Shown here: positions 20,813 through 30,123 of the stretch, piece by piece
Position numbering within the stretch: the stretch's first letter is position 1
Layout of the letters: each line of letters begins with the position of its first letter
NCBI GenBank assembly: GCA_944470555.2
Contig: OX104128.1
Span: forward strand, 58,597,257-58,661,256
Direction: 5' to 3'
DNA from: Heterobilharzia americana
Lineage: Eukaryota; Platyhelminthes; Trematoda; Strigeidida; Schistosomatidae
DNA length: 64,000 nt
Notes under the pieces: model-generated
Told to the model about the DNA's origin: nothing
What the model saw: only the letters and a program-made list of their open reading frames with translations
Databases searched by the model: none
Made by a program: the position numbers and the translations under genes

Positions 20813-22429
20813 TGTTAGGTTCAGATCGTCTACGAGTAGTAAATTCGAAATGTGGTTGATTAAGATAACAGTGAACAGAAAATGCCAAATACTGTAGACT
20901 ATTTTTGAGGAGTAGATGCATATTGGACAGCTGTTGAGAATTAGAGTGACTGACTTCACTGAATTTGTGTTTAAAATCTGGATGTTGTTCACGCTTTTTG
21001 CTGAATGCAGATCTCCACACTGGTTTCAGGTTAATGAACGCCTGTCTTGCTGTCTTTCCGATCCCGGCTGGCCTTGACGTCCTCGTCTGTGCCTGTGTCG
21101 CCTGTAATTGAGATAGTGCTGTCTAGGTAGGTGAAAGAGGCTACTTTCTTTATGTTCCTCCCACTGATGGTGATTGGTGTTTGTTGTTGTTGACGTTGTT
21201 TTTTGAGTATCTTTATCACCTCTGTCTTCTCTATATTCACTTGAAGTCCTGTCTTCGTTGCCTCTTCTGCCAACTTGTTAGTTTTCGCCTCTAGGTCTTC
21301 ACTTTTGTGTGACATCAAGCACAGGTCATCGGCGAAATTCAAATTTTCTCCTGGGATCTTTCCCCGGTCCAGCGTATCTCCCTCTTCACGCTCCTCACTG
21401 TTTGTTGCATGATCCAGTCCAGTCCACTACAATCAGGAATATCATAGGGGATAGTAAGCAGCCTTGTTTTAATCCTGCCTTCACTTCAAAAGCATCACTG
21501 AACTTCTCATTGTGAATAACTTGGTATATGGCTTCTTCATATAGTTGTTGAATGAGATTGATAAGTGTTTGTGGTATTCCGTAATGTTGAAGCAGCTAAA
21601 TGCCAAATTACTTCTCAAGCGACGCTGTCAAAGGCATTTTCAAAGTGGATGAAGTTGGGGTAGTGGGCTGACTGCCATGGTGGTGGTGGTTGTCTATTCA
21701 AGAGCTTTTTGAAGTGGTCAGTCCATCGTTTTCTTTGTTTCTCCTCTTTGGTAATTAGATTTCCTCCATCATCTTTTATTGGTTTCATTTGTGTTCATCT
21801 CTTCCCTTCCTGGTGGTAATCTGGTTATTTGATATGATGTTGTCAGGTCTCTCCTACCTGCCAGTGTGTCGTAGAAGTGCCTTTTGTTTTAACGCGCACT
21901 CTTCTCCACCTCTTTGTTGAGTGTTTTATACATTGTACTCAGTTCCGCTTCTCTTTGAGCATCCTTGCACTGGTTCATCTTCTGCTTCACCATCTTCCTC
22001 ACCCTCCTCTATCACTTTCCATTTCTCCGTCGACATCCATTCCTTCTCTTGTCTTGTCTTCTTTCTTCTTCCTACCTACACAGTTATGCAGGTTTCTTCC
22101 CACCTACCTTTCAAAGAGTTCCAGTGCTCATCCACACACGTTTCTTCAGGGATGTTGCTCGATATCTCCCACTTTGTGTTGATGGCTGACATGAAAATGT
22201 TTCTTGTAGTTTCGTCCTTCAGTTTCTGTTCTCGGTGGGTGTTCAACTTGAACTGCGGTCGTCTATCACCAACTTCCTTCAAGGCTTTCATCTTGATTTT
22301 CAAGGTATATTCTCAGCACTAGATAGTGGTCTGAGCCTACATCTGCTCCTCTTCTTGACCTTGTGTCAAGTAGGCTGCGTCTCCTCTCTCTTCACATTGA
22401 AATGAAGTCGATCTGATTTTTAGTGTAGT

Positions 22430-23210
22430 GTGTCCTGGTGTCTGGTGAAATGCGTGTCGCTCGCTTTGTGAATATCCTTGTACTTGTACACACTGTCTCC
22501 AATCACCAAATCGTTGAATGCGCAGAATTCTGCAAACAGCTCTCCGTTCTCATTCATTTCATCGAGTGCTTCTCGACCCATGGTTGGTTCTCTTCCTGTG
22601 TTGTCCGATCCCAGTTTGACACTCATGTCACCCCACCCATTAGAATTTTCATGTCGCCATCTGTGGTGGGGTCTTGTCCAGTGCTGATTGCAGTTGTCTG
22701 TAGAATTCCTCCTTCTTCTCTTCATCTGCATTCTCTGTAGGTGCATAGCGTATCATTGAATGATTGTGACTTTCCTTCCTATTGAGTTGAATCTTGCTGT
22801 CATGATCCTGATCGTGAAGGAGACTGGTTCCCACTGTATGAGAATGAGCCTTAGATACTCTTGAAGTGGACATCATAATAGTTACTTCACAACCCAGTGT
22901 GCTGGTGGTTGTCATCTGGGTGACAATATCGGAGTAGATTGTTGACTCTGTAGTTGACAGTTGGAGAGTTCACTTCCATTCCATTCCATCTGCTTTCGCA
23001 GATTCCTAACACTTCACTGTGATACCTTCTCATCTCCTTTGCAATCTGAGCAGCTTTGATAGGTTCAAGCGTTGTGTGGACATTCCATATCCCTATGTTT
23101 CTTTTCGCTTTTATCGAGAGAAGAGAAGAGAAGACACATCGACCAATTGGCTTCCTGAAGGCTTTCACCAACCGTCGTCTTTTTACCACTCCGATTCCAG
23201 CGAGAAACAA
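22430..23210 (-). pseudogene. RTE apurinic/apyrimidinic-type endonuclease domain, disrupted
   Basis: The minus-strand frame to 22887 (107 codons) contains WNVHTT and GICESRWNG, matching the start of the APE-like endonuclease of non-LTR elements, whose Glu in the ESRW motif is a metal ligand. It continues in another frame as LLHDQDHDSKIQLNRK then MIRYAPTENADEEKKEEFYR (88 codons) and MGREALDEMNENGELFAEFC (108 codons). At least two frameshifts break it. The nuclease would nick the genomic target for target-primed reverse transcription. Confidence 0.8.
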
Positions 23211-23261
23211 TTTTGTTTTTACTTTTGATATTTTGTTTGTGCTTTGAAATTTGTTTAGCGA

Positions 23262-23364
23262 TTGGATTGGTTTTCCGGGGTGGGGTTGCTAGCCGTATGC
23301 CCCACCTTCACTGTTTATCCGGGCTTAGGACTGGCTAGTAACTAGTGAACTAGTTAACCAGGCG
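23262..23364 (-). mobile_element. RTE 5' leader
   Basis: GGTTTTCCGGGGTGGGGTTG to TTAACCAGGCGA recurs at 38757-38847 with few changes and lies upstream of the endonuclease on the element strand, so it should be the 5' untranslated region. It is GC-richer than the surroundings. The shared block ends at CCAGGCGA, which gives the probable 5' terminus. Confidence 0.75.
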
Positions 23365-23559
23365 ATGAGGAGTACCCACAAGCACAAAGTCCAGTATGTT
23401 ACTGGGTCTCATTGTGTTAAGTTAAGCAAACTCATGCCATGAGAGAAGTAACATTTCTGAATCAATTGTAAGCGGATTCCTTGACAGCTTGAAATGCTAC
23501 GCACCATTCACAACACACAGTCGATATGACGATCCTCTTCTTGAATTCAGTTAGATTTG

Positions 23560-23800
23560 GGTTGGGACGCGAATTCCTGACTAGGCAGCCAGTATGAGTT
23601 CGATCAAGTGGTAGTAACGCATCACGAATTCACATGGTAGTGAGGCGAAACCCTTGGTGGTTAAAGTGGATTAAAAATCTGATCATTAGTCCGGCCACGC
23701 AGCTCACCAGGTAGAGCACCGGGTCGGAAACTCGGTGGTTGCTGGTTCGAATCCCGCCTTGGTCCAGATTCTCATTTCACCTTCAGTCATCACCCAGTAT
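23560..23800 (+). mobile_element. tRNA-type SINE, second family
   Basis: Shares with 34225-34465 a leader (GATCAAGTGGTAGTAACGC, CATCACGAATTCACAT), a tRNA-like body at 23689-23766 (AGCTCACCAGGTAGAGCAC as A box, GGTTCGAATCC as B box) and a tail TTCTCATTTCACCTTCAG. The arms do not fold into a proper cloverleaf (acceptor ends are not complementary), so it is a pseudo-tRNA within a SINE. Confidence 0.65.
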
Positions 23801-23814
23801 CAATGCAAGTCTGT

Positions 23815-23880
23815 CATGATAGACTGACATCAGTTGGGGAACCATTGAAAACCTAAGAGAACTGGACAGCTGTTCACCTG
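23815..23880 (-). mobile_element. Common SINE tail fragment
   Basis: GACTGACATCAGTTGGGGAA then CATTGAAAACC is the complement of the common SINE 3' part. Only the tail is left. Confidence 0.6.
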
Positions 23881-23984
23881 TGTGGTCAATCAGTCGGAAA
23901 GGAAGTGGATGCCAACTGAGGACCTTGGGTGATAGTCGCGTTATATCGTAAATTGACAGAAGTTGGAAACTGTGAAACATTGAA

Positions 23985-24180
23985 CTACGACCCAGTGACT
24001 GAGCAGTAAACACGTTCGCCATGAAACCTCAAGGTCCTGATTTCATCCCTTAACCGGCTCGTGGGTGCATACCACTGAGGAATCCCATTCTAAGACGAAA
24101 CAGCTGTTCAGTACTCCCATGTTTTCAATGCTTCCCCAAATGATGACAGTTCATGATGAACACTGCCTCAAAAGTAATAA
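23985..24180 (+). mobile_element. tRNA-derived SINE with good hammerhead core
   Basis: Head CGACCCAGTGACTGAGCAG, CCTCAAGGTCCTG, then CTGAGGA, stem II (ATCC...AGAC, partly mismatched), GAAA, CAG/CTG stem III, triplet GTT and CAGTAC. Stem I 5' side reads TACCACTG-type. The core boxes are intact, stem II is weakened and the triplet is GTT, which the hammerhead rule (NUH) permits. Activity uncertain. Confidence 0.75.
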
Positions 24181-24189
24181 GGTGAATAT

Positions 24190-24660
24190 CTTTATTTAAG
24201 CCAAAAAAAATAATCAATAAATAATTTGTTTACCACTAAATCATTAGTCGGGAATGTTCAGTTTGTATGTGTGTGGGATGTATAGAAATAGGGATAGAAA
24301 TAAAGTTCACAAGACAACAAAAAATAGTTGATCTAAGAGATAAGATAGCATCAAAAAATCAATAGAGAAGAGAGGCAGAAAATTATGGATGAAATAAAAC
24401 GTGAAGTAGTGAAATTTAGATTGACAGAAGATGATTAGATCATTGGAAATCAATTCAACTTTTTTTCTCTTCCATAGTTTTACCGAATTTTTGTTACAAT
24501 TACCTATTATTTTTACAAATTTGGATCATAATTCATCTAATGATCTAAACTATTATTCATTTTACAAAGTTATACTTTCATTTATGTACAGTTTTATAAC
24601 TGAATTAATTATGGGTTAGTAATGGATTTCAAGATGCACATTTCGCCCTATTTTATGTAT
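24190..24660. other. No recognisable gene
   Basis: Very AT-rich; a 62-codon frame is chance-level. Confidence 0.4.
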
Positions 24661-24667
24661 ATATACT

Positions 24668-24890
24668 TTAGGGATCCAGTATTGTAGAGGGCGTCGCTGA
24701 TAAGAATGTATATAAGTAGTATATATTGAGAGGGTGGCAGAAACCATAGGCAATTACCAGCAGTGGGTAAGAATTCCACCAAGAGAAACGCAAAAGACAA
24801 GGTAGGCGTATGAAGAGTAAATCAAGAAAGAAGCAGAAGAGGAAATGAGGCATATTTTGCAAATGACGGTTTTAGTGCAAGGTGTACTAC
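24668..24890 (+). repeat. Unnamed repeat R, copy 1
   Basis: GCGTCGCTGATAAGAATG, then ATATAAGTAGTATATATTGA, GAGGGTGGCAG and a GAGTAAATCAAGA block recur at 62782-63030. I cannot assign a family; copies are diverged, so this is an old interspersed repeat. No coding potential. Confidence 0.7.
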
Positions 24891-25119
24891 ATTTAACCAC
24901 GATTGTCCCACATGTTGAAAACAAACATTCCTTCTTGTCTATTGCTTCTTTCTAACAACGAAGAAATACAGGTATCAACAAGTAATTAGATATGCATGTA
25001 GTTCTGAAAGATGACTGGGATAAATCGATCTTAGCAACAAATTTTTCTGTAGGAAAATACCTTTCTGAATAGTAAAGTTCTTGAATGCGGTGGAGTAAAG
25101 GTTGTTTCGTTGCATACTA

Positions 25120-25384
25120 AGCTATAATATGATTGGGCATATACTGAGAAAACTATTCGAAGACATCACATGCTAAACCCTCGAGTAGGACCCAAAGGAG
25201 AAACGACGGGTTGGGCGTCCGAGGCGAAGGTGACATGAAGGAGATCATATGAAGAAGAAATGAAAGCTTATGGGTAGTTGTGGAGTCAAGTTCAAAAGAC
25301 TGGAGAGAAGAGAGTGCAATGGAGACGTACTATTGAAGCCCTATGTTCCACTAGGAACCCAAGGGACAAATAATATAATAATAA
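25120..25384 (+). mobile_element. RTE 3' end fragment
   Basis: From ATTGGGCATATACTGAG (the RWIGHALRR segment of good copies) to CACTAGGAACCCAAGGGACA and a (TAA)n-like tail at about 25370-25384. Frames are broken. Severe 5' truncation. Confidence 0.85.
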
Positions 25385-25720
25385 TCGATAGAATGTGAAC
25401 TGAACACAAACTTCTGTAAGTCTACAAAACAATTTAGTATTGAATATGTTTCTGTGATACAGTAAAGCATATGATGTAGCATTGTTTATCAGATGGTATT
25501 CTGGGCACAGTTTATCGCTCATGATTACACAATTGTCAACATCTGATTTTCATAGTGGTAGTAAAATATTCTACATCTCTGACATACGTATCCCATTATT
25601 CCTCTTGTTTGTATTAAGTATTTGTTGATTCGGTGAACAAAGATTCACTAATCAATCTAGTTAAAAGTCCTTTAAATTGTAGATTAGTCAATTTGTATGA
25701 GTTGAAAGTAGAACTTAATC
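25385..25720. other. No recognisable gene
   Basis: A 76-codon frame overlaps the RTE tail region; nothing supported. Confidence 0.35.
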
Positions 25721-25724
25721 GCTA

Positions 25725-26335
25725 ACATAGAGAAGAGGATGAGAAAATGATTGATTTCAATGTAACAAGCCTTTGTATTAAAATGCCAATTAGTATAGTA
25801 CTGCAAGGTGGTCAGAAATCACCTAACTACAGACTCAGAACTTATTCATAGAACTAAAGTATCAATTGATGAGAGCATGAATGGTGTCTAGTTGTGTCGG
25901 ATGTCAAGAGTCTTCAATTTTTAGAACAAAGTATGCGTATTGATGAAGAGGAGGAATAGTTATGGAATCACCAATATCCCTAATGTTAACAGACATTCAT
26001 AGATAGTTAGGAAGACATTGCTTCACAGATGTTTAATGCTAGTAGTGAGATTTCGATGACAATGTGCGGATGATACATTTATCGTGTTGAAATCGAAACA
26101 CATAGATACTTTTTTCATGCATAATACTCAGCATTATGTGCAATCGAACAGACTTTGGCACACATCTAGACTTCAAGTTATCTTATCCAGTATCAGATAA
26201 AGCAGGTTTGATGAAACGCTTAAGTAACGTAACTAGAAAACTCACTTCTGAATTTACATACTCGAGACAGAGAATAGGGCATATAAAGGACACATTACTA
26301 ATCAATAGTTATCCCTCAGAGTTGATCACGGAATT
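25725..26335 (+). pseudogene. Penelope-like element reverse transcriptase core, decayed
   Basis: Readable blocks on the plus strand: IDFNVTSLCIKMPI at 25750 (RT motif A region), a stretch ending MESPISLMLTDIHR at 25950 (motif B, usually GSPISP), QCADDTFIVLKSKHIDTFF from 26061 (motif C, with the catalytic DD kept as ADD), then KAGLMKRLSNVTRKLTSEF and HIKDTLLINSYPSELI within a 110-codon frame (26136-26468). Each matches the PLE RT order. Frameshifts and stops separate them. No endonuclease follows here; the sequence changes to a gypsy-type element after about 26340. Confidence 0.75.
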
Positions 26336-26639
26336 CGCGGCAACACATGAAGAACGAAGTAGTATTAGTACTGGGAGTAGTAGTCCCATGAACAATCTGT
26401 TGTACTTCCTAACCAAACTTCATGACGTTTGCGCTTCTGGCTGTGGTGCTTTTGATACCTCACGTTAATCTCTGCTACCTCACTGTTTCCTGCGTGGTGA
26501 ACAACCCATACTTTGTTACCACTATTCCTGTTCTCGTGTTAATAACTCCACCCACTTCTCTCGAGGATCGTACTTTCCGGATGCATAGTGACCATAAATG
26601 GAAACCTAGTTTTCTGACTTCGGATCTCGACGACACAGT

Positions 26640-26800
26640 TTGATAAGCCTGCGATTCATAATCCATGTCCCGTAACCATGTGGACTGTTAGTGAAGATGG
26701 TCTTATGTTCTTAAACTGACTCTTATCTATCAGCGAGACTGCCGCCCCCGTATCTATTAGACACACTGTCTCCTGATCAATTATTCGCATTTTAGCATAT
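26640..26800 (-). pseudogene. Retropepsin fragment
   Basis: ETVCLIDTGAAVSLIDKSQF, then NIRPSSLTVHMVTGHGL. The Asp-Thr-Gly active site is intact and followed by the usual hydrophobic strand. It lies downstream of the gag and knuckle on the same strand, as in gag-pol. A frameshift after GHGL moves the rest into another frame. Confidence 0.8.
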
Positions 26801-26946
26801 ACAGCATCTCAGTCTATGGCTCCTTAGACAGTTAGTCTAGTCGGAAAAACGGAACCCATACTATACCGTTCAAAACTGTTTCTTTTTCACCTCTCTGGAC
26901 AGTTTCTTCACCAGTGTTCCAGTTTTCCGCATGCAAAGCATTAACT

Positions 26947-27243
26947 CTATCTGTTGGTGTTCATTTGAAGCGCAGCCATCTCCTCCTGAATGTTATCTAT
27001 TTGTTTGTTCCAGTTATTTACCTCTGGTGATTCCACGGCAGCTACTGCTTTACCAAGCACTTGTCTGGTCCCCTTCGCCAGCTCAGTAATATCCATGGGT
27101 TGGGCTGCGTTCATTAGTCGCAGCTGCTTGGCGACGGTATTTGAGACACTTTCGGTGAAGTGTCCACCTAACAACTGTGCCTGGGAGTCCTCATGAAAAG
27201 TGGGAAGTGCACGCCGAATTAGCTTTGCCAACTTCATAGCCAA
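26947..27243 (-). pseudogene. Gypsy gag fragment
   Basis: 98 codons, rich in Ala, Leu and Gln, with LAKLIRRALPTFHE and LLGGHFTESVSN, typical of the capsid C-terminal domain just before the zinc knuckle of gypsy gag. The start methionine is internal; the true N-terminus would lie at higher coordinates but is not readable. Confidence 0.7.
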
Positions 27244-27274
27244 TACCAGCGTATCTTAGTCTGTTCCAGGTTTC

Positions 27275-27827
27275 GTGCACCAGGACTACTACATCACCAG
27301 CTCCCTGTCAGCTGGGCTGTCAACCGTTCTCTCCCAAATCTTTTTTCCATCCACACATTCCACGCCGTCATATGCTGCTTTCGCCCTACACCTTAGCAAC
27401 GCGCCGCGACCTTCGCATCCACATTATGGACACCCACCTGCTAGACAACCAACTTAAAGTCCCTGAGAAAAACCCTGATGTCTCCATCATCAAATGCTGC
27501 AGGCCACAGAATCTTTATCACGTCCAGAAGCAGCGACACTACTTGCGAGGAAACGACAAGACTCGAGACACAGGAAGGAATTTTTATTATGACGTCTTGT
27601 ATGGTACTGATGAAAACTGTACACCTTCAGCTAAAACAGTCATTTTCACAATGTGTTTAATTCCTCTTCTTCTTCTTCTATCTCGATTTGCTCTTCATGC
27701 GACCAAATAGTCTCTTGCATTTCTTTCAGTAGAATCTTTACCCATTGATCGTAATTGCCTATGATTTCTTCCCACCTCTCGAAATATACTACTTACATTC
27801 ATTCTACTCAGTAGAAACCACTACAGT
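27275..27827. other. Possible gag N-terminal or leader region, unassigned
   Basis: A 112-codon plus-strand frame and others occur here, but none matches a family I recognise. On the minus strand this would be the region preceding the gypsy gag, so leader or decayed gag is likely. Confidence 0.35.
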
Positions 27828-27828
27828 A

Positions 27829-27831
27829 GCA

Positions 27832-27897
<66 letters not shown>
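27829..27897. repeat. (AAT)n microsatellite
   Basis: About 70 bases of AATAAT repeats. It could be a retroposon tail or an independent microsatellite; no element abuts it recognisably. Confidence 0.95.
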
Positions 27898-27899
27898 TG

Positions 27900-28900
27900 A
27901 ACAGTATTGGCCACAGAAGTATAAAGAAGTTCCAGGCTTCCATTTTGTTACCTTATAATGAATGAATATGAGAAATTTTGCATTAACTTCTAACCAAGAC
28001 TATAATTTATCTACTAAATACCATGCAATCATAGTGAGTTCAAACACATAGGTCGAAGCAGATGTTTGTAATCTCTTAGATTATTCGAATATGTGAACTT
28101 AACTAAATGTAGAACCATAGTTCCCACTGGGGTCGATAATTTAGGAAACAAATTGAGGATTGCAATACATTCACTTACACGACCATACAATTAGATGTGA
28201 CAAAGCCAATGTATTCATGTTCAATATAGTTAGGTGGAGAGTGAGGGAGAGAGAGAGATTGATTACCGAATCTCTGTTGATCGAATCAACAGCCAACACA
28301 CCTAATAAGAATGACACAACATCTTTAGTAGAAACATAGAAAAGTTGACAATTACTGGAAATAAAGAATCAGAGGAGATGACTGTAAACGTCAGACACTG
28401 AAAGTTGTGTGACTGACTGATTGACTACTTTCACGTGATTACGAGAGACGAATTATGCTCAAAATGTAAGACAGTTAATCGACACTGCAACACTATGTGG
28501 TATATCAAATAAACAAATCTGATATGGAATTACATCCCACCATGGTGACCAAGTTTTGGGACTATTGTTCATCGAGACAACTTCAAACAGACATCAATAT
28601 ATTACGCACCCCATCTGAAACTGGATGCATTGTACAAGTTTCAACAGAACAATTCTATCATTCCACTGTACTTACTGGTTGGGATAACGGGATTTTACTG
28701 GTCACTTTGAGGCTTTCTGAAATCTGACGGTCTAGTTCCCTTTGTTTTAGAATGATGTGATCCCTGTTTATGATATCTGTTTGAGTGAAAGCTCGAAATG
28801 GTGTTTATTTAAAGGACTTCACGCCCTAATTGATTCTAACTACATTTAAAATGCATGAACGGATAGGAAAGACGAATGAGAATGGCAATATGAATTATTG
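27900..28900. other. No recognisable gene
   Basis: AT-rich; a (GA)n run at about 28245-28258. A 76-codon frame at 28497-28727 shows no domain. Confidence 0.4.
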
Positions 28901-28904
28901 TATT

Positions 28905-29085
28905 CGGAGCCGGTGGCTCAATGTTGATGTGCTTGCCGTGGAACTTGAAGGTCGTGGATTCTACCCCTGGTGGTGTCGTGAGTATGCACTGCTGAAGAGG
29001 CCAATACTAGCACGAAACAGTTATCCGTTGCTCCTAGGCTCCCAATGTTCCTCTAAGTGATATCAGTTCATGATGAATACCAATC
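28905..29085 (+). mobile_element. tRNA-derived SINE
   Basis: GGAGCCGGTGGCTCAATG, GAACTTGAAGGTCGTGG, then ATGCACTG, CTGAAGA, TACTAGCACGAAACAG and CCTAGGCTCCCAATGTTCC. The hammerhead keeps GAAA and most of stem I, but CTGAGGA is CTGAAGA and stem II is mispaired. Confidence 0.75.
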
Positions 29086-29089
29086 TGAG

Positions 29090-29310
29090 ATAATAATCTG
29101 AAAAAAAAGCTCAATATAGCATCTGTTTTAAGATATTCGCCTAATGTCCGGTTATAACCACATTCAGAAGATATGAACGAATAGAAAAGCAAATCAGAAT
29201 GACCGGAGAAAGACAGACAGTTGCATAAGGTATATTCCCAACAACCTTCCATAATACAATAAACCACTGAATAGCCTAGCCTCTATGATACTACCTAGAG
29301 AGTAGTGACT
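29090..29310. other. No recognisable gene
   Basis: Short gap between a SINE and a CR1-like fragment; a 77-codon minus-strand frame is chance-level. Confidence 0.35.
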
Positions 29311-29319
29311 AGTAGACGA

Positions 29320-29640
29320 AGCAACTTACGAAGAAAACGGAACTATCAACACGTTTTAAAACTTCCCTTCCTACTCCAAATGAGGTAGTCGGTGCAGACC
29401 GGTTCTGAAGCATCACCTTACGGGTGATAGGTGCCGAAAACCGACCAAATATACTCAAGGCTTTCAGAAGACTCGGCATTTCTTCAGCATCTTCACTCAC
29501 GTGTCCACCTACTTTATGCCAACCAGGTACTCTCCAAGAAATAGATCGATTCTCTGAGAAGTCAGAAGGACTTAACTTTAAATTCATCAGATCGTCTTCA
29601 GCAAAGAATTCATCAGTTTTCAGAATTAAATGACAGAGCA
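29320..29640 (-). pseudogene. CR1/SR1-type reverse transcriptase fragment
   Basis: A 110-codon minus-strand frame contains VSEDAEEMPSLLKALSIFG, then KVMLQNRSAPTTSFGVGREV and LKRVDS. This matches the segment after the catalytic ADD box in CR1/Jockey-type RT (SLL, F, K...L, VDxFxYLG). The related copy at 55609-55884 aligns over the MQSLLNTFS-type block. The FADD box itself has been lost upstream. Fragment only. Confidence 0.6.
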
Positions 29641-29967
29641 CGCTACATTTAAAGTCAGTTTTATATTGATAAATAAATGAACCAATCCATTATGAAAACA
29701 AACCGATTTGCATAGTCTTCAGATATTGTTTTCAATTGACATTTTTACTTTTGATAGACGCTAATTTAATGCGAAAATGTCGCCAAGATGACAGTTAGCT
29801 GTCTAACTAACGATCAGACGAATGACCTTGAAGTAATTAGTGTCACTTGTGGATTGACCAACAGCATGTTAGTTAGTGATGAATGATGCATTCTAAGCCA
29901 AGTTTTTGAGTTCGACTTAGAGAAAGAGTTAATTTGGGCACATAAACTATATGACTGTACTCCTGAT
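29641..29967. other. No recognisable gene
   Basis: AT-rich gap leading to a TIR element. Confidence 0.4.
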
Positions 29968-30123
29968 GTAAACAATGAGGCTTTAAAGTCCACTCTGACA
30001 ACTACCAAAATAACCAATCAGGTTGCGGTATTTTGGCTGGGAAGACAATTCCTCGTAGAATAGGGAAACGTGATTGGTTGTTGCGTTTGTTGCTCGGTTG
30101 GCCTTTAAAGTCACTCTGTAAAC
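29968..30123. mobile_element. TIR element T, copy 1 (MITE-like)
   Basis: About 156 bases with imperfect terminal inverted repeats of about 45 bases: left GTAAACAATGAGGCTTTAAA, right (complemented) GTTTACAGAGTGACTTTAAA, both followed by CAACAACCAATCA-like sequence. A second element with the same inverted ends lies at 61488-61635. No coding capacity. Non-autonomous DNA transposon or a hairpin-forming repeat; no clear target duplication seen. Confidence 0.65.

Larger units (their letters stand above)
20940..23364 (-). mobile_element. RTE-type retrotransposon with 5' leader, internal deletion and lost 3' end
   Basis: Minus strand order: 5' leader (23262-23364, shared with 38757-38847), endonuclease start with NIGIWNVHTT and GICESRWNG (22887-23210), endonuclease middle and end (22420-22915), linker (21690-22300), part of the RT (21031-21660) with MNFADDLCLMSHK, then truncation near 20940 before the C-terminal domain and tail. 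About 470 bases of the RT core present in the 12.7-kb copy are missing at about 21680. It is the only copy here with the endonuclease N-terminus. Confidence 0.9.
26420..27260 (-). mobile_element. LTR retrotransposon (Ty3/gypsy type) remnant: gag, zinc knuckle, protease
   Basis: Minus strand order: gag C-terminal frame (98 codons, 26947-27243), a CCHC knuckle at about 26885-26940 (CFACGKLEHW, stop, RNC), then the protease at about 26640-26790 with CLIDTGAAVSLIDKSQF, whose DTGAA is the aspartic protease active site, and a frame-shifted continuation in a 63-codon frame (26475-26666). RT is not visible. The stop in the knuckle and frameshift in the protease make it a pseudoelement. Confidence 0.8.

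Noticed and set aside
23689..23766. Possible functional tRNA gene (A and B boxes)
   Set aside because: The acceptor and T arms do not pair and the same flanks recur at 34.3 kb, so it is part of a SINE.
27829..27897. (AAT)n tract as an RTE tail
   Set aside because: No RTE C-terminal sequence precedes it on either strand.
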